A stretch of 64,000 bases of DNA, taken from positions 1 to 64,000 of the forward strand of contig JAPYNU010000057.1 in assembly GCA_028283245.1 (NCBI GenBank), in the 5' to 3' direction. The DNA comes from Candidatus Aldehydirespirator catecholifindens (lineage in GTDB: Bacteria > Actinomycetota > Acidimicrobiia > Acidimicrobiales > Aldehydirespiratoraceae). Of the stretch, positions 9,190-18,431 are shown piece after piece (position 1 is the first letter of the stretch; each line of letters begins with the position of its first letter). Under the pieces are notes generated by a model that worked only from the letters and a program-made list of their open reading frames with translations, did no database searches and had not been told where the DNA came from. The position numbers and the translations under genes were made by a program.

Positions 9190-11514
9190 TCACCGGTCTT
9201 CGCCTCCCAAAAGCACCGCCTGAGCTATGTCGTCCTGCTCGGCCAGCTGCTGAGCCGATCCTTCAAAATGAATCCTGCCCTTCTCTAAGAAGATCGCCCG
9301 GTCAGCGAGAGCCAGTGCCACATTGATCGACTGCTCGACTATCACCATCGTCTGACCCTCAGCACGCAGCCTTTCGATCACCTCCAGCAGTTCCTGCACC
9401 ACTACCGGCGCCAGCCCTAGGCTCAGCTCGTCGATGAGCAGCACCGCAGGGTCGTGCATCAAGGCCATAGCCAGAGCGAGTTGCTGCTGCTGGCCTCCAG
9501 AAAGGTCACCCGCTTTGATGCCCGCACGATCAGCAAGCCACGGGAACAGGCTCAGAGCCCGATCGGTGCGCTCTTTGACCTCATCTTTGCCGAGTTTCGA
9601 TTCCAGCAGCGAAACCTTGAGATTGTCGGTCACCGAAAGAGACTCGAAAACGCCAGCACCGCCTCTGAGATGCACCAGCCCGGCCGCAAAACGGTCTTCG
9701 GCCGTGGCGTAGGTGATGGTGCGGCCCCCTAGACGCACCACTCCGCGGCTTGGTATGCCGAGTCCGCTGACAGCACGCAGCAGGGTGGACTTGCCTGCGC
9801 CGTTGGCACCGAGCAACGCCAGCACCTCGCCTTTCGCCACTTCGAGCGATACGTCGAAAAGCACCTGCACGCTGCTGTAGGCGAAGTCAAGGTTGTTGAC
9901 TTGCAGTGCTGGGAGCGATTCGGGATCAGCCTCTATCCGAGCTCGTTCTTGATGTTCTTCACGCAGCTCCTCAACCGAGCGATAAATGTCATAGCGGATG
10001 AAGCGGCTGCCGTAGAAGATCAACCCGCCACCAGCCAGAGCCGCCGATGGTGCCATTACTAGCATGGCGGTGCGTTCGTTGAGGGCATCTGAAAACTGCC
10101 CCGATATCAACCCGCAGAAGAAGCCACCTACCAACAAGACGAACATCGGCAGCAGAGCGAAAGCTTGAGCACGAATACGATAGGGCGACACTGCCGCTAT
10201 CACCGCTGGAGCCGCTACCAGAGCCATGGCCGCAAGGGTCTGGGCAACCGCTGTCAGCGCTACCAGCAACCCGATGGTCTTGATGGACAGAGCCACTGCG
10301 AAGAGCAAACCCGAAGCCATAGCGCACCAACCCGCTAGGCGCATCATCAAAGCGGGATCACTGCGGAATCGGCTATCGAAAAGCCTTCGCGCCAGAGGCA
10401 ATCCGGCCAGCGCCGCCACCCAGATGAGTGACTCGACCACACCGCGCTGAAAGGGTCCCATGGCGTATTTGTCTTCCAACAGCAGATTGAACTGGACAGG
10501 CAAAGCGACCGAAACGAAGCCCAGAATCCCTGCTCCAGTGGACACATACCAGAAAGTCTTGGATTTGCGCAATCGTGCGTAGGCCACGCCGATCGGCACA
10601 GGCAGCGTGTCCGCCTCATGGCAGTTGTCTCCAGAAACGATGGCCTTGTCGAAACGGCCGCGCGGCGGTTCACGCAGCATCACCGACGATACGACTGCGG
10701 CTACCAGAGGTGCCACCGCAACAGCGAAGAAGGCTGACCGCCACGGCTCGTCGCCGCCCATCAGCACAGCGATCCCGCCGATCATCAGCGGACCCAGCAG
10801 CCGGCCAGCACAACTTCCGATTCTTTCTAGAGCGAAGATGCGGCTGCGAGCCGGAAGCGGATAAGTGTCTGCCAGGATCGAGTTCGTCACAACAATGCGA
10901 TAAGACTGACCCAGCCCGGTAGCCGCATTTGTCAAAAACAGCTGGAAAGAGGTGACAACGAGACCGCTCAAAAACGTGGCGACACCCCAGAAAATAGAAG
11001 CAACAGGGATGATGAACGCCCGCTTGAAGCGGTCCGCGAACACAGCCATTGGGATCGCGCCGAGCGCCAAGACGACACCGCCAAAACCGAAGATTCCCAA
11101 AAGCGCTGTGTCGCTAATATTGAGAGAGTGCTGGATGTCGGGCGCGAGCACCCGAATGGCACGGGGCAACTCGTCAATGAACGCCAGCAGTGCCATCACG
11201 AACACCGTGGCCCGGCCGCCTGCACGTAAAGACTCTCGCAAAGTCATGGGCTCAGCACCGACTCCCGGCAGCAGGTCATCGGGGAGAACAGCTTCGGGGT
11301 CGCGTTCTGCTTGCTCGGCTCGGGGGCTGAGCTCTTCGGTGAGGATCTCTTCAGCCAATTCAGCAGCCGAGCGATCCACCGGGACCGCCCGGTTTGCGAC
11401 CGCACCCTGGGAACGCTTGCGGTGCCTTTCAGGAGCCTCGTATTCAGTCGTCTCAGACTGGTCCTGTGACTCAGACTGGTCTTGTGACTCAGACTGGTCC
11501 TGTGACATAGGCAT
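9190..11514 (-). CDS. MFS transporter fused to LivF-type ABC ATPase
   Basis: A single chain of about 774 residues. After a hydrophilic N-terminal tail, about residues 95-500 form a 12-helix MFS domain (AVFADRFKRAFIIPV is the loop between helices 2 and 3). About 530-774 form a complete LivF-type ATPase with Walker A GANGAGKST, signature LSGGQQQQLALA, Walker B VLLIDELSLGLAP and switch His/Gln region IVEQS. ATG at 11514 is preferred; an upstream TTG at 11562 and an ATG at 11508 are alternatives. It precedes the LivHMG gene by 31 nt and supplies the second ATPase that system needs. The reading frame is intact, so the fusion is not an assembly frameshift visible here. What the MFS part moves is unknown. 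Confidence 0.9.
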   Translation of the reverse strand: MPMSQDQSESQDQSESQDQSETTEYEAPERHRKRSQGAVANRAVPVDRSAAELAEEILTEELSPRAEQAERDPEAVLPDDLLPGVGAEPMTLRESLRAGGRATVFVMALLAFIDELPRAIRVLAPDIQHSLNISDTALLGIFGFGGVVLALGAIPMAVFADRFKRAFIIPVASIFWGVATFLSGLVVTSFQLFLTNAATGLGQSYRIVVTNSILADTYPLPARSRIFALERIGSCAGRLLGPLMIGGIAVLMGGDEPWRSAFFAVAVAPLVAAVVSSVMLREPPRGRFDKAIVSGDNCHEADTLPVPIGVAYARLRKSKTFWYVSTGAGILGFVSVALPVQFNLLLEDKYAMGPFQRGVVESLIWVAALAGLPLARRLFDSRFRSDPALMMRLAGWCAMASGLLFAVALSIKTIGLLVALTAVAQTLAAMALVAAPAVIAAVSPYRIRAQAFALLPMFVLLVGGFFCGLISGQFSDALNERTAMLVMAPSAALAGGGLIFYGSRFIRYDIYRSVEELREEHQERARIEADPESLPALQVNNLDFAYSSVQVLFDVSLEVAKGEVLALLGANGAGKSTLLRAVSGLGIPSRGVVRLGGRTITYATAEDRFAAGLVHLRGGAGVFESLSVTDNLKVSLLESKLGKDEVKERTDRALSLFPWLADRAGIKAGDLSGGQQQQLALAMALMHDPAVLLIDELSLGLAPVVVQELLEVIERLRAEGQTMVIVEQSINVALALADRAIFLEKGRIHFEGSAQQLAEQDDIAQAVLLGGEDR
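11443..11510 (-). repeat. In-frame 18-bp repeats encoding SQDQSE units
   Basis: Near-identical 18-bp units (gtcctgtgactcagactg type) are repeated about three times at roughly 11461-11510. Being 18 bp they stay in frame and encode repeated SQDQSE hexapeptides at the very N-terminus of the MFS-LivF protein. Confidence 0.85.
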
Positions 11515-11740
11515 CCCCGCTAAACTCTCAGCAGCCAAAATTGACGTATCCAGCGCCTGCAACAGTAGTCGCCATGACCAGGGCGACAGAACGCCCGTTC
11601 ACCGCAACGCAGAGGCGATGCAGACGCTGCGAGACCGATCCAGAAACTGCTGTGCAACCCCTTATATGATGGCAGTCGTCATAAACGCTTGATCATTCAG
11701 GGTCATCTTTGAGACCGCAGACGCTAAAGAGAGAACAGCA

Positions 11741-13480
11741 ATGACTTCTAGGCTGAGTCGAGGGCTTGCAATCTTTGCATGTGCAGTTGTTGTGGCTGCT
11801 GGCTGCGGAGGCGAGGTCAGCGACTCCGACACAGACAGCGACAGCACCACAGCGTTTGGGGCTTCAGCGACCAACAGCGACGAGACCCAGCCGCTGGAGT
11901 CGGACGATTCCAATGCGAGTTCCACCAGCGCCGAAGCCGCCGAGCCAACAATGCCAGCAGCAGCCGCTGATGTGCCGCCTGCAGCACCTGAGAAGTCACC
12001 AGCCAGCGAAACCGAAGACGAGGATGAAACTGCTGGTAGCGAGCAGCAGAGCGCGACTCGCAACATTTATGACGACCCACGCGATGGCCTGTTCGACGAG
12101 TTCCAAGCCACTATGGACCGTGGCGATCATCCTTTCATGCAGATTGATGCTTTCTGCAAAGCCCACGACCCCGCTCCCGAGCGTGTCGCCACAGACGCGG
12201 GCATCCAAGCAGACTCCATTTCGGTGGTGCATTTTCGCCAGAAGATCGAGAATCTGGTGCAGATCGGTTTCGCCAGCGATGTGGGCGACACCCGCGAGAT
12301 GGGCGAGACTTTCGTCGCTTACGTGAACGAGCAGTGTGGCGGCGTGCGAGGCCGCACGATCGACCTTCACACCATCGAGGTCGACGTGATCGACAATCAA
12401 GCGCAGGAACTCCAATTTGCGGCCTGCATCGAAGCCACAGAGGATCACAACGCCGTCATTGTTTTGAACACGACCGGAATCTTTGAGGAGGCGGCGCTGT
12501 GCATTGTTGATCAGCAACAGACCATGCTCATACTCAACACCTCTATGCCGGAGTTGATCATAGAGCGCAGCGAAGGCCGTCTGATCTCTTCGACAAACAG
12601 CGCCGAGCAGGCACTGCGAACACTTGCTCTCGATCTGATCGAAAGCGGTGAACTCGAAGGCAAAACCGTCGGTGTTGCGGCATCGGACGCACCGGGCAGG
12701 TACGAGGCGGTAGAAACCGCCCTCGTTGATGTGCTGCGAGCCAACGGAGTTAACGTCGCCGTGTTCGACAAACTCGGCTGCACTGGAGTCCCTTGCATGG
12801 TCGGAGGCGTGGAAACGGTGGGTCGGATGCGCAGCGCCGGAGTGGACGTGTTCTTCAACGTGCTCAACATCTTGACCGCCCCGCCCTTCTTTAACGAGAT
12901 GGCCAACCAGGGATTCGAGCCTGGAGATGTGCAGTTCTATGCAAGCACCTTCAACAGTCAAGCCAACGAGCTTGTCAGTTCCAAGATCGTGCAGTTTGGT
13001 GGCGCTGGCGCTGGCGAACTCTACAACGGGGCGGTCATGCTGGACTCGCGCGACATCGGCGGCTACCGACTAGATGATTACGAACCGAAGGCGTTCAACG
13101 AAATGTGCGCTGAAACCTACGCAAGCTACAGCCCCTCGCGAACGCGCCACGATATCGAGAGCGCTCCGGGTGAAGCCAGCGCCCCCTACGGAATGGTCAC
13201 CAACGTGTGCAGTTTTCTGCGGATGACAATGCGAGCGATTTACGACGCTGGGGACAACCCCACCACCGATGACATCCATTCCGCTCTTGTTAACCTGGGG
13301 GCTGTCGACGGCAACGAGATGCTCCCCAACTCGATCCGGCCAGACAAGACAACTACCCCCGACGTGTACCGCATTTTTCAGTGGGAGTTTCCTTGCACCA
13401 AAAACTACGAATTTGTTGTGCCCGGCTCACCCGACGGAATCTGTATCTACCCGATAAGCGAGTTCCTGCCCATCTCCTGA
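11741..13480 (+). CDS. Liv-type ABC transporter substrate-binding lipoprotein
   Basis: A 579-residue extracytoplasmic solute-binding protein of the periplasmic-binding-protein type 1 (LivK/amide-binding) class. A lipoprotein signal ends in VVAAGC at about residue 21, followed by a long Ser/Asp/Thr/Ala-rich acidic tether to about residue 110 and then the ligand-binding fold. It is longer than typical LivK (about 370-400 residues) mainly because of the tether. It is divergent from the MFS-LivF and LivHMG genes and is the obvious receptor for that importer. A weak purine-rich ribosome-binding site (gagagaac) precedes the ATG. Confidence 0.88.
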   Translation: MTSRLSRGLAIFACAVVVAAGCGGEVSDSDTDSDSTTAFGASATNSDETQPLESDDSNASSTSAEAAEPTMPAAAADVPPAAPEKSPASETEDEDETAGSEQQSATRNIYDDPRDGLFDEFQATMDRGDHPFMQIDAFCKAHDPAPERVATDAGIQADSISVVHFRQKIENLVQIGFASDVGDTREMGETFVAYVNEQCGGVRGRTIDLHTIEVDVIDNQAQELQFAACIEATEDHNAVIVLNTTGIFEEAALCIVDQQQTMLILNTSMPELIIERSEGRLISSTNSAEQALRTLALDLIESGELEGKTVGVAASDAPGRYEAVETALVDVLRANGVNVAVFDKLGCTGVPCMVGGVETVGRMRSAGVDVFFNVLNILTAPPFFNEMANQGFEPGDVQFYASTFNSQANELVSSKIVQFGGAGAGELYNGAVMLDSRDIGGYRLDDYEPKAFNEMCAETYASYSPSRTRHDIESAPGEASAPYGMVTNVCSFLRMTMRAIYDAGDNPTTDDIHSALVNLGAVDGNEMLPNSIRPDKTTTPDVYRIFQWEFPCTKNYEFVVPGSPDGICIYPISEFLPIS

Positions 13481-13506
13481 TGCCGGGTGCCTGTAGTTCC
13501 CTGTAG

Positions 13507-13546
13507 TTGGAGCCAGCGGCCAGCAATTGGAGCCAGCGGCTAGCAA
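13507..13546. repeat. Two-copy 20-bp tandem repeat
   Basis: The unit ttggagccagcggccagcaa (13507-13526) is repeated with a single C-to-T difference at 13527-13546. It lies between the convergent binding-protein and recombinase genes. Confidence 0.95.
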
Positions 13547-13594
13547 TTTCGGTGAACGCCGCACGCTGGCGCTCTCTCAGAGGCTGAGAAACTC

Positions 13595-14482
13595 TCAAGC
13601 GCGAGGATGCGAACTGCGATGCACCTCGCGGAGGCGCTCACGGCTGACATGCGTGTAAATCTGTGTGGTGGCAATATCAGCGTGACCCAGCAGTTCCTGC
13701 ACTGCGCGCAGATCGGCACCACCATCAAGTAGATGAGTGGCGAAAGTGTGACGCAGAGCATGAGGATGAGTGGGTGCCACACTGCGACGGTCGATCACCC
13801 GGCGCACATCGCGAGGAGTCATGGCACGACCGCGCAGGTTCAAGAAGATCGCATCTGCGGATGTGTGCTCGGTGATGAAGTCTCTGCGATGAACTTTCAT
13901 CCAGTCGCGCAGAGCTTCACAAGCAGGATCACTCAAAGGCACGAGCCGCTCCTTGGCACCCTTGCCCCAGATCCGCGCTTCGCCAGCAGCTAGGTTCAAA
14001 TGCTCACTGCGGAGGCCGCATAACTCGCTGACCCGCAGGCCGCTGCCATAGAGCAACTCAACTATAGCTAGGTCACGAGCGTCACGAGCCGTATCTTCGC
14101 CTGCTCGGGCGGGTTTGTCGATGAGGGTGTGAACCTGTTCATCGGTGAGCACCTTAGGCAGTTTGGAAGGCCCTTTCGGGGAGGTTAGCCCGAGGGTGGG
14201 GTCGGCTGTGACTCGGCCAGTGCGTCGCGCCCAGTCGAAATAACGACGCAGCACTGCGGCTTTGCGGCTAACGGTGCGCGGCGCGTAGCCGTCTAAGGTC
14301 AAGCCCGCTAGATAACGCCGCGCTGTCTTGCGGTTCATCTCTGCGGGGCTGCTCACTCCAGCGGCGCTGAACCATTCAATGAAGGCATTGGCATCTCGAG
14401 CGTAGACCTCCCGAGTGGAGTCAGCCACGCTGATCAACGAGTCAAGCCAGTCGCCGACATCCCATCCATCGCAACTATTCAC
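13595..14482 (-). CDS. Tyrosine recombinase, XerC/XerD type
   Basis: A 295-residue site-specific recombinase of the length and domain layout of chromosomal XerC/XerD, which resolve chromosome dimers at dif. An N-terminal SAM-like core-binding domain (about 1-90) is followed by the catalytic domain. The catalytic set is visible as Arg in GSGLRVSELCG, Lys in IWGKGAKER, HxxR in HALRHTFATHLL, His in LLGHADIATTQ and Tyr in IYTHVS. It lies near dprA and comM, a common setting for an actinobacterial xer gene, which argues against a phage integrase. No att repeats flank it. Confidence 0.9.
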   Translation of the reverse strand: MNSCDGWDVGDWLDSLISVADSTREVYARDANAFIEWFSAAGVSSPAEMNRKTARRYLAGLTLDGYAPRTVSRKAAVLRRYFDWARRTGRVTADPTLGLTSPKGPSKLPKVLTDEQVHTLIDKPARAGEDTARDARDLAIVELLYGSGLRVSELCGLRSEHLNLAAGEARIWGKGAKERLVPLSDPACEALRDWMKVHRRDFITEHTSADAIFLNLRGRAMTPRDVRRVIDRRSVAPTHPHALRHTFATHLLDGGADLRAVQELLGHADIATTQIYTHVSRERLREVHRSSHPRA

Positions 14483-14502
14483 ACCCTAAGTGTAATTTCT
14501 AT

Positions 14503-15126
14503 GTGCTCGTTATTCGAGGATCTAGCCGAGGGCTCAACCTGCTGACGCATCCCACATCGACCAGAAATCGAAAAAACCCTAAGCTTGGAAGCATATGCGG
14601 GGGTAACTTATTTAGGCTACGGTGGATTCAATACTTAGTTTTATGCTCGGTATTCATTCTTTTCGCATCCTGCTCGAGGTCGGATTCTATTTGTGAAGTG
14701 TCGTCTGCTTCCGGTGATAAAACAGTTGAAATCCGCCCAAACGGCCTGCAGGAGGTAGAGCTTCACAGCCGTGTCGGAGACACTACCCAGATCATCAGCA
14801 CGCTCATCGGTCAACTTGAGTCAGTTTGGTTTGTGGCTCAAATAAGCGAAAGCGAAGCTGAGACTGTGTATGGATGGATTGCTCCGTTGAAGCCTGAGAT
14901 GCAGTACTACGATGAATCGGATCGAATCGAATCACAGCAGTATCCCCAGTGGCTCACCGCAGCGAACCGTGTCCCCATCGAACCCACGCTGTGCTGGAAC
15001 GGCCAACAGACTTTCTCGGTGGTCATCTCCGATGAAGCAGTGATTTTATTGGGCGAGACTACAGAGACCGTTCTTGAGGAACCCGCTGACATGATCAACT
15101 TCGGCAGCATCCCCATTTCTGAGTAA
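14503..15126 (+). CDS. Hypothetical small lipoprotein
   Basis: A 207-residue ORF starting at GTG 14503, not recognised as any family. About residues 41-57 are hydrophobic and end in FILFASCS, a lipobox-like motif, so the mature protein is probably an exported lipoprotein of about 150 residues. The 40 residues before the signal are too long for a normal signal peptide, so the real start may be downstream at a non-standard codon. The mature part is acidic, rich in Glu and Thr, and has paired Cys residues. The gene is AT-richer than its neighbours and divergent from the xer gene. Confidence 0.5.
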   Translation: MLVIRGSSRGLNLLTHPTSTRNRKNPKLGSICGGNLFRLRWIQYLVLCSVFILFASCSRSDSICEVSSASGDKTVEIRPNGLQEVELHSRVGDTTQIISTLIGQLESVWFVAQISESEAETVYGWIAPLKPEMQYYDESDRIESQQYPQWLTAANRVPIEPTLCWNGQQTFSVVISDEAVILLGETTETVLEEPADMINFGSIPISE

Positions 15127-15237
15127 GGCCGAGCGGATAGAAGAGCCGAAAGCTCCACCATTAATCGAATCACCCAAAAATGCAAGTTCGGATGGACACC
15201 ACGCCGGTTGTAGTAAAAGCTGGCATAGAGCGGGTGG

Positions 15238-16431
15238 TTAGGCGCGCATTACTAGGGAACCGTCGCGGGCCAGCAGTCCACAACGTTCAAGGGCCTCAGC
15301 GGCGACCAGCACTTCAGGCACTGGGGAAGCTGCCCTCAGCACCAGCGCGTCAAGGCTCACCGGGCCGTCATCAAGCAGTTGCAGCAAGCGTTTCTGGAGC
15401 GGGTTGAGGCTGTTTTGGGCAACTCGATTCGCCTGCGGAGACTCTGCCTTGCCAGCATCTTTTGCAGCAGTTCCTGCGGTAGCGAGATCCAACGCAACCA
15501 GCACATCATCAGTGGAGCACACTGGCGGGCAGCCTTCACTCAACAGCAGGTTGGTGCCCTCCGCTGCGGGATTGCGCACCGAACCTGGCACTGCCATCAC
15601 AACCACATCACGCCGCACGGCTTCTTCGACGGTATGCATTGAGCCCCCAGCACGTTTTGATTCAATCACCACAACCACATCAGCCAGCGCCACCAGAAGC
15701 CGATTGCGAGCCGGAAAGCGCCAGCCCTCTGGTTCAGCGCCCAAAGGTGCTTCGCTCAGCAGTGTGCCTGATGCTGTCACCTCATCCCAAAGATCAAGGT
15801 TGCGGTAGGGATAGACCCGATCAAGGCCACTTCCGACTACCCCTACAACCGGCGCGGCTGCAGCGGCTAGAGCCCCACGATGCGCTGCCCCATCAATACC
15901 GAGAGCCAGCCCCGACACCACTGTTACCCCAGCCTCTGCCAAGCCCGCACCCAGTTCCATTGCGACTGAACGGCCCGTGGGTGTGCAGCGCCGCGTGCCC
16001 ACAATGGCCACCGCTGGCGATCCCGAATCGGGCACTCGACCCCGGCGGAACAGGATCGGTGCTGGGTCGATGTCATCAACCAAAGCGGGTGGATGTTCAG
16101 GGCTAACTGGCGTGGTGACCCAAGCGTCAAGCGACTCAAGCTGCTCAGCCAAAGCACCAAGATCACAGTCACGGGCGTGCCGATACCAAAGGTCAGCGAA
16201 ATCCTCACTAGATGCCCAGCGGGGCAGTTCACCAGCGACAACCTGAGACCACACTTCGGCAGGATCTTGCTGCTTCAGCAGTTTGTGGAGTCGAGCAGAA
16301 GATGCGCGCGGTAACGCTGCCAGAGCCGCAGCGTGAACACCTCGTGCAGTCGCATCTAGGTCAGCAGCCGGGCTCGCAGATACTGCCAAAATCGGCTCTG
16401 GTGATGGTGCTTGTGCTTGTGCTTCAGCCAT
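15238..16431 (-). CDS. dprA: DNA processing protein DprA
   Basis: A 397-residue DprA/Smf family protein, which binds incoming single-stranded DNA and loads RecA during transformation. The Rossmann-like core shows VAIVGTRRCTPTGR and VVSGLALGIDGAAHRGAL, both family hallmarks. A C-terminal winged-helix-like domain follows (LNPLQKRLLQLLDDGPVSLDAL). It overlaps the 3' end of comM by 8 nt, so the two are translationally coupled, as in many actinobacteria. Confidence 0.95.
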   Translation of the reverse strand: MAEAQAQAPSPEPILAVSASPAADLDATARGVHAAALAALPRASSARLHKLLKQQDPAEVWSQVVAGELPRWASSEDFADLWYRHARDCDLGALAEQLESLDAWVTTPVSPEHPPALVDDIDPAPILFRRGRVPDSGSPAVAIVGTRRCTPTGRSVAMELGAGLAEAGVTVVSGLALGIDGAAHRGALAAAAAPVVGVVGSGLDRVYPYRNLDLWDEVTASGTLLSEAPLGAEPEGWRFPARNRLLVALADVVVVIESKRAGGSMHTVEEAVRRDVVVMAVPGSVRNPAAEGTNLLLSEGCPPVCSTDDVLVALDLATAGTAAKDAGKAESPQANRVAQNSLNPLQKRLLQLLDDGPVSLDALVLRAASPVPEVLVAAEALERCGLLARDGSLVMRA

Positions 16432-17935
16432 GGATCAGGCTCCCAGTGCTATCGAGACGCATCCGCAGCGACAAAGCCGCCAACAGATCCTGAGCTCGCA
16501 GTTCAAGGCCACCGTCGTCAAGATCGCGGATGGTGCGAGCCACTGTCTGCACTCGGCGCAGTCCCCTAGCGCTGAGACGCCCCTCATCAAGCGCAGTGCG
16601 CAACACCTTTGTTGCTTCGGCATCAAGAGGCGCATGCTGATCCAGAGCGCTGCCGTGCAAATCAGCGTTGCGGGCCACACCACGCTTTCGAGTCAGGGTT
16701 CGCACTTCTGCCACCCGTTGAGCGACCTCTGCGCTTGAAACACTGGGTCTGCTGTCGAGCAGGTCAGCCGGGTCGGGTCGATCCACGCGCACCACCAAGT
16801 CGAGACGATCAACGAAAGGACCAGAAAGCCGTCGCTGGTAACGAGCCAATGCTGCTGGAGCGCAACGGCAACCAACCGTGCCACCAGCACCGCAGGGACA
16901 GGGGTTCATGGCCGCCACTAACAGGAACCGCGCCGGATGCTCAATCATGCCTTGCGAGCGAGCCACCCGGATCTTGCCCTCCTCCAAAGGCTGACGCAAC
17001 GCGTCAAGCACCGACGGCGCGAACTCACCGAGTTCATCAAGGAACAGCACACCGCTGGTGGCTGCGCTGACTTCACCAGGTCGAGCCATGTGGGTGCCGC
17101 CACCCACCAGCGCGGCCATTGACGAAGAATGATGAGGTGCTCTAAACGGTGGCCTAGTGATCAAACCGTCGGGCAATACCAAACCCGCAGCCGAATGCAC
17201 TCGTGTGACTTCCAGTGATTCCTGAGGTGTCAAATCCGGCAGCAGACCCACCATGCGACGCGCCAGCATCGTCTTACCAGCACCAGGAGGCCCCACGAAC
17301 AGCAGATGATGTCCACCCGCTGCGGCCACCTCCAACGCCCAACGAGCTAATGGCTGGCCTGAAATGTCGCAAAGGTCTGGTTCGGGATCAGCACGTCGAG
17401 GTGGCGGTGGAGGCGGCGGTTCCGGCCAAGGCGCGGTGCCTGACAACGCCTTAAACATTTCTTTGAGATTGTTGATCGGCCGGACTCCTTCGCGCGCCAC
17501 CAGCTCAGCAACGCAACGGTCACGGGCGGCGACCACCACAGGCGAATCGCCTATGGCATCTACTAAAGGAAGAGCCCCTGGAACCGGTCGAACCGAACCG
17601 TCAAGACCCAACTGCCCGAGAACCCCCATATTTTTCAACGTTTCTGGTGCTAGCTGTTGGTCTGCTGCAAGCACACCTACTGCTACGGCTAGGTCAAGGC
17701 CTGCGCCGGATTTGGGCATGTCGTTAGGGGCCAGGTTGACAGTGATGCGTTTGGGCGGCCATTTCAGCTTGCTAGAGATGATGGCGGCCCTGACCCGGTC
17801 ACGCGCCTCTCGACACGACGCGTCGGGCAAGCCCACCACCGTGAACCCTGGCAGCCCGTCGGCGACATGGACTTCAACTGAAACCTGATGACCCCATACA
17901 CCGACGAGGGTGGCGGAACGAATTGTTGCGAGCAC
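16424..17935 (-). CDS. comM: ComM/YifB-family magnesium-chelatase-like ATPase
   Basis: A 503-residue AAA+ protein of the ComM (YifB) family, a hexameric helicase aiding branch migration during natural transformation. The N-terminal ChlI-type domain (about 1-120) has VNLAPNDMPKSGAGLDLAVA. The central AAA core has Walker A VGPPGAGKTMLARRM (about 215-229) and Walker B GVLFLDELGEF. The C-terminal domain contains a CPCGAGG Cys motif and the AAA sensor region. A proline-rich insert (PEPPPPPPPRR) precedes the AAA core. It is the first gene of a comM-dprA pair. Confidence 0.95.
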   Translation of the reverse strand: MLATIRSATLVGVWGHQVSVEVHVADGLPGFTVVGLPDASCREARDRVRAAIISSKLKWPPKRITVNLAPNDMPKSGAGLDLAVAVGVLAADQQLAPETLKNMGVLGQLGLDGSVRPVPGALPLVDAIGDSPVVVAARDRCVAELVAREGVRPINNLKEMFKALSGTAPWPEPPPPPPPRRADPEPDLCDISGQPLARWALEVAAAGGHHLLFVGPPGAGKTMLARRMVGLLPDLTPQESLEVTRVHSAAGLVLPDGLITRPPFRAPHHSSSMAALVGGGTHMARPGEVSAATSGVLFLDELGEFAPSVLDALRQPLEEGKIRVARSQGMIEHPARFLLVAAMNPCPCGAGGTVGCRCAPAALARYQRRLSGPFVDRLDLVVRVDRPDPADLLDSRPSVSSAEVAQRVAEVRTLTRKRGVARNADLHGSALDQHAPLDAEATKVLRTALDEGRLSARGLRRVQTVARTIRDLDDGGLELRAQDLLAALSLRMRLDSTGSLIHG

Positions 17936-17969
17936 AGCGGCCTCTTTTGGGAAGTAGACAAGTGAGATA

Positions 17970-17991
17970 ATGAGTTTACCTAAAAACTCAT
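17970..17991. terminator. Inverted repeat between cytochrome c and comM genes
   Basis: A perfect 8-bp inverted repeat, ATGAGTTT (17970-17977) and AAACTCAT (17984-17991), with a 6-nt loop lies just after the stop of the cytochrome c gene and 35 nt before the comM start. It could be a weak terminator or an operator for comM. The stem is AT-rich, so termination would be inefficient. Confidence 0.4.
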
Positions 17992-17997
17992 CAAATA

Positions 17998-18408
17998 TTA
18001 TAATACTTCCCGTGTGTATCTGACAACTGCATCAATTTCGTTGGGTTCCAACACCTCAGCGAAGCCGGGCATTGACCGCACACCTTCGGCTACGACACGA
18101 ACCTGGTCACCAAAGTCGGGGTACTGGGCAACCATGCGACCCTCAGAGAGCTTGTTGCCTCTTCCTCCGCCACCGTCGTTGCCGTGACAGTTGGCGCAGC
18201 GCGCTATGTAGACCTGCCTGCCTGTTACTAGCTGCGGGTCGGGGTAGCCGTCCACTCCGATTGGTATCTCCGGCACGTCATCAACAGAGCAGGCCCCCAC
18301 CAGAGTTGCAACGGCGATCACCGCAAGCAACAGGCTGAACTTGACGAAACCAGCGAGAAGGCGACGAGGCAGAGCAGAACTCAACACGGTGCTTGGGTGC
18401 GGTAACAA
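17998..18408 (-). CDS. Monohaem c-type cytochrome lipoprotein
   Basis: A 136-residue exported electron carrier. The hydrophobic signal ends in a lipobox (TLVGAC, Cys40), so the protein is probably lipid-anchored outside the membrane. The haem-binding motif is CANCH (residues 71-75), with Met113 in VRSMPGF as the likely sixth ligand, as in class I cytochromes c. The gene sits alone among informational genes, divergent from two small ORFs. No oxidase or other partner is nearby. Confidence 0.85.
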   Translation of the reverse strand: MLPHPSTVLSSALPRRLLAGFVKFSLLLAVIAVATLVGACSVDDVPEIPIGVDGYPDPQLVTGRQVYIARCANCHGNDGGGGRGNKLSEGRMVAQYPDFGDQVRVVAEGVRSMPGFAEVLEPNEIDAVVRYTREVL

Positions 18409-18431
18409 CGTTGCGCCACGATACTTGAGTT

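Noticed and set aside
10952-11692. Long plus-strand ORF of 246 codons
   Set aside because: It is antisense to the MFS-LivF gene, low in complexity and has no domain; a shadow of a real gene.
11996-12961. Minus-strand ORF of 321 codons
   Set aside because: Entirely inside the binding-protein gene, which has a clear signal and fold.
13595-14482. Phage integrase
   Set aside because: No phage genes, tRNA target or att repeats around it; length and neighbours fit chromosomal Xer.
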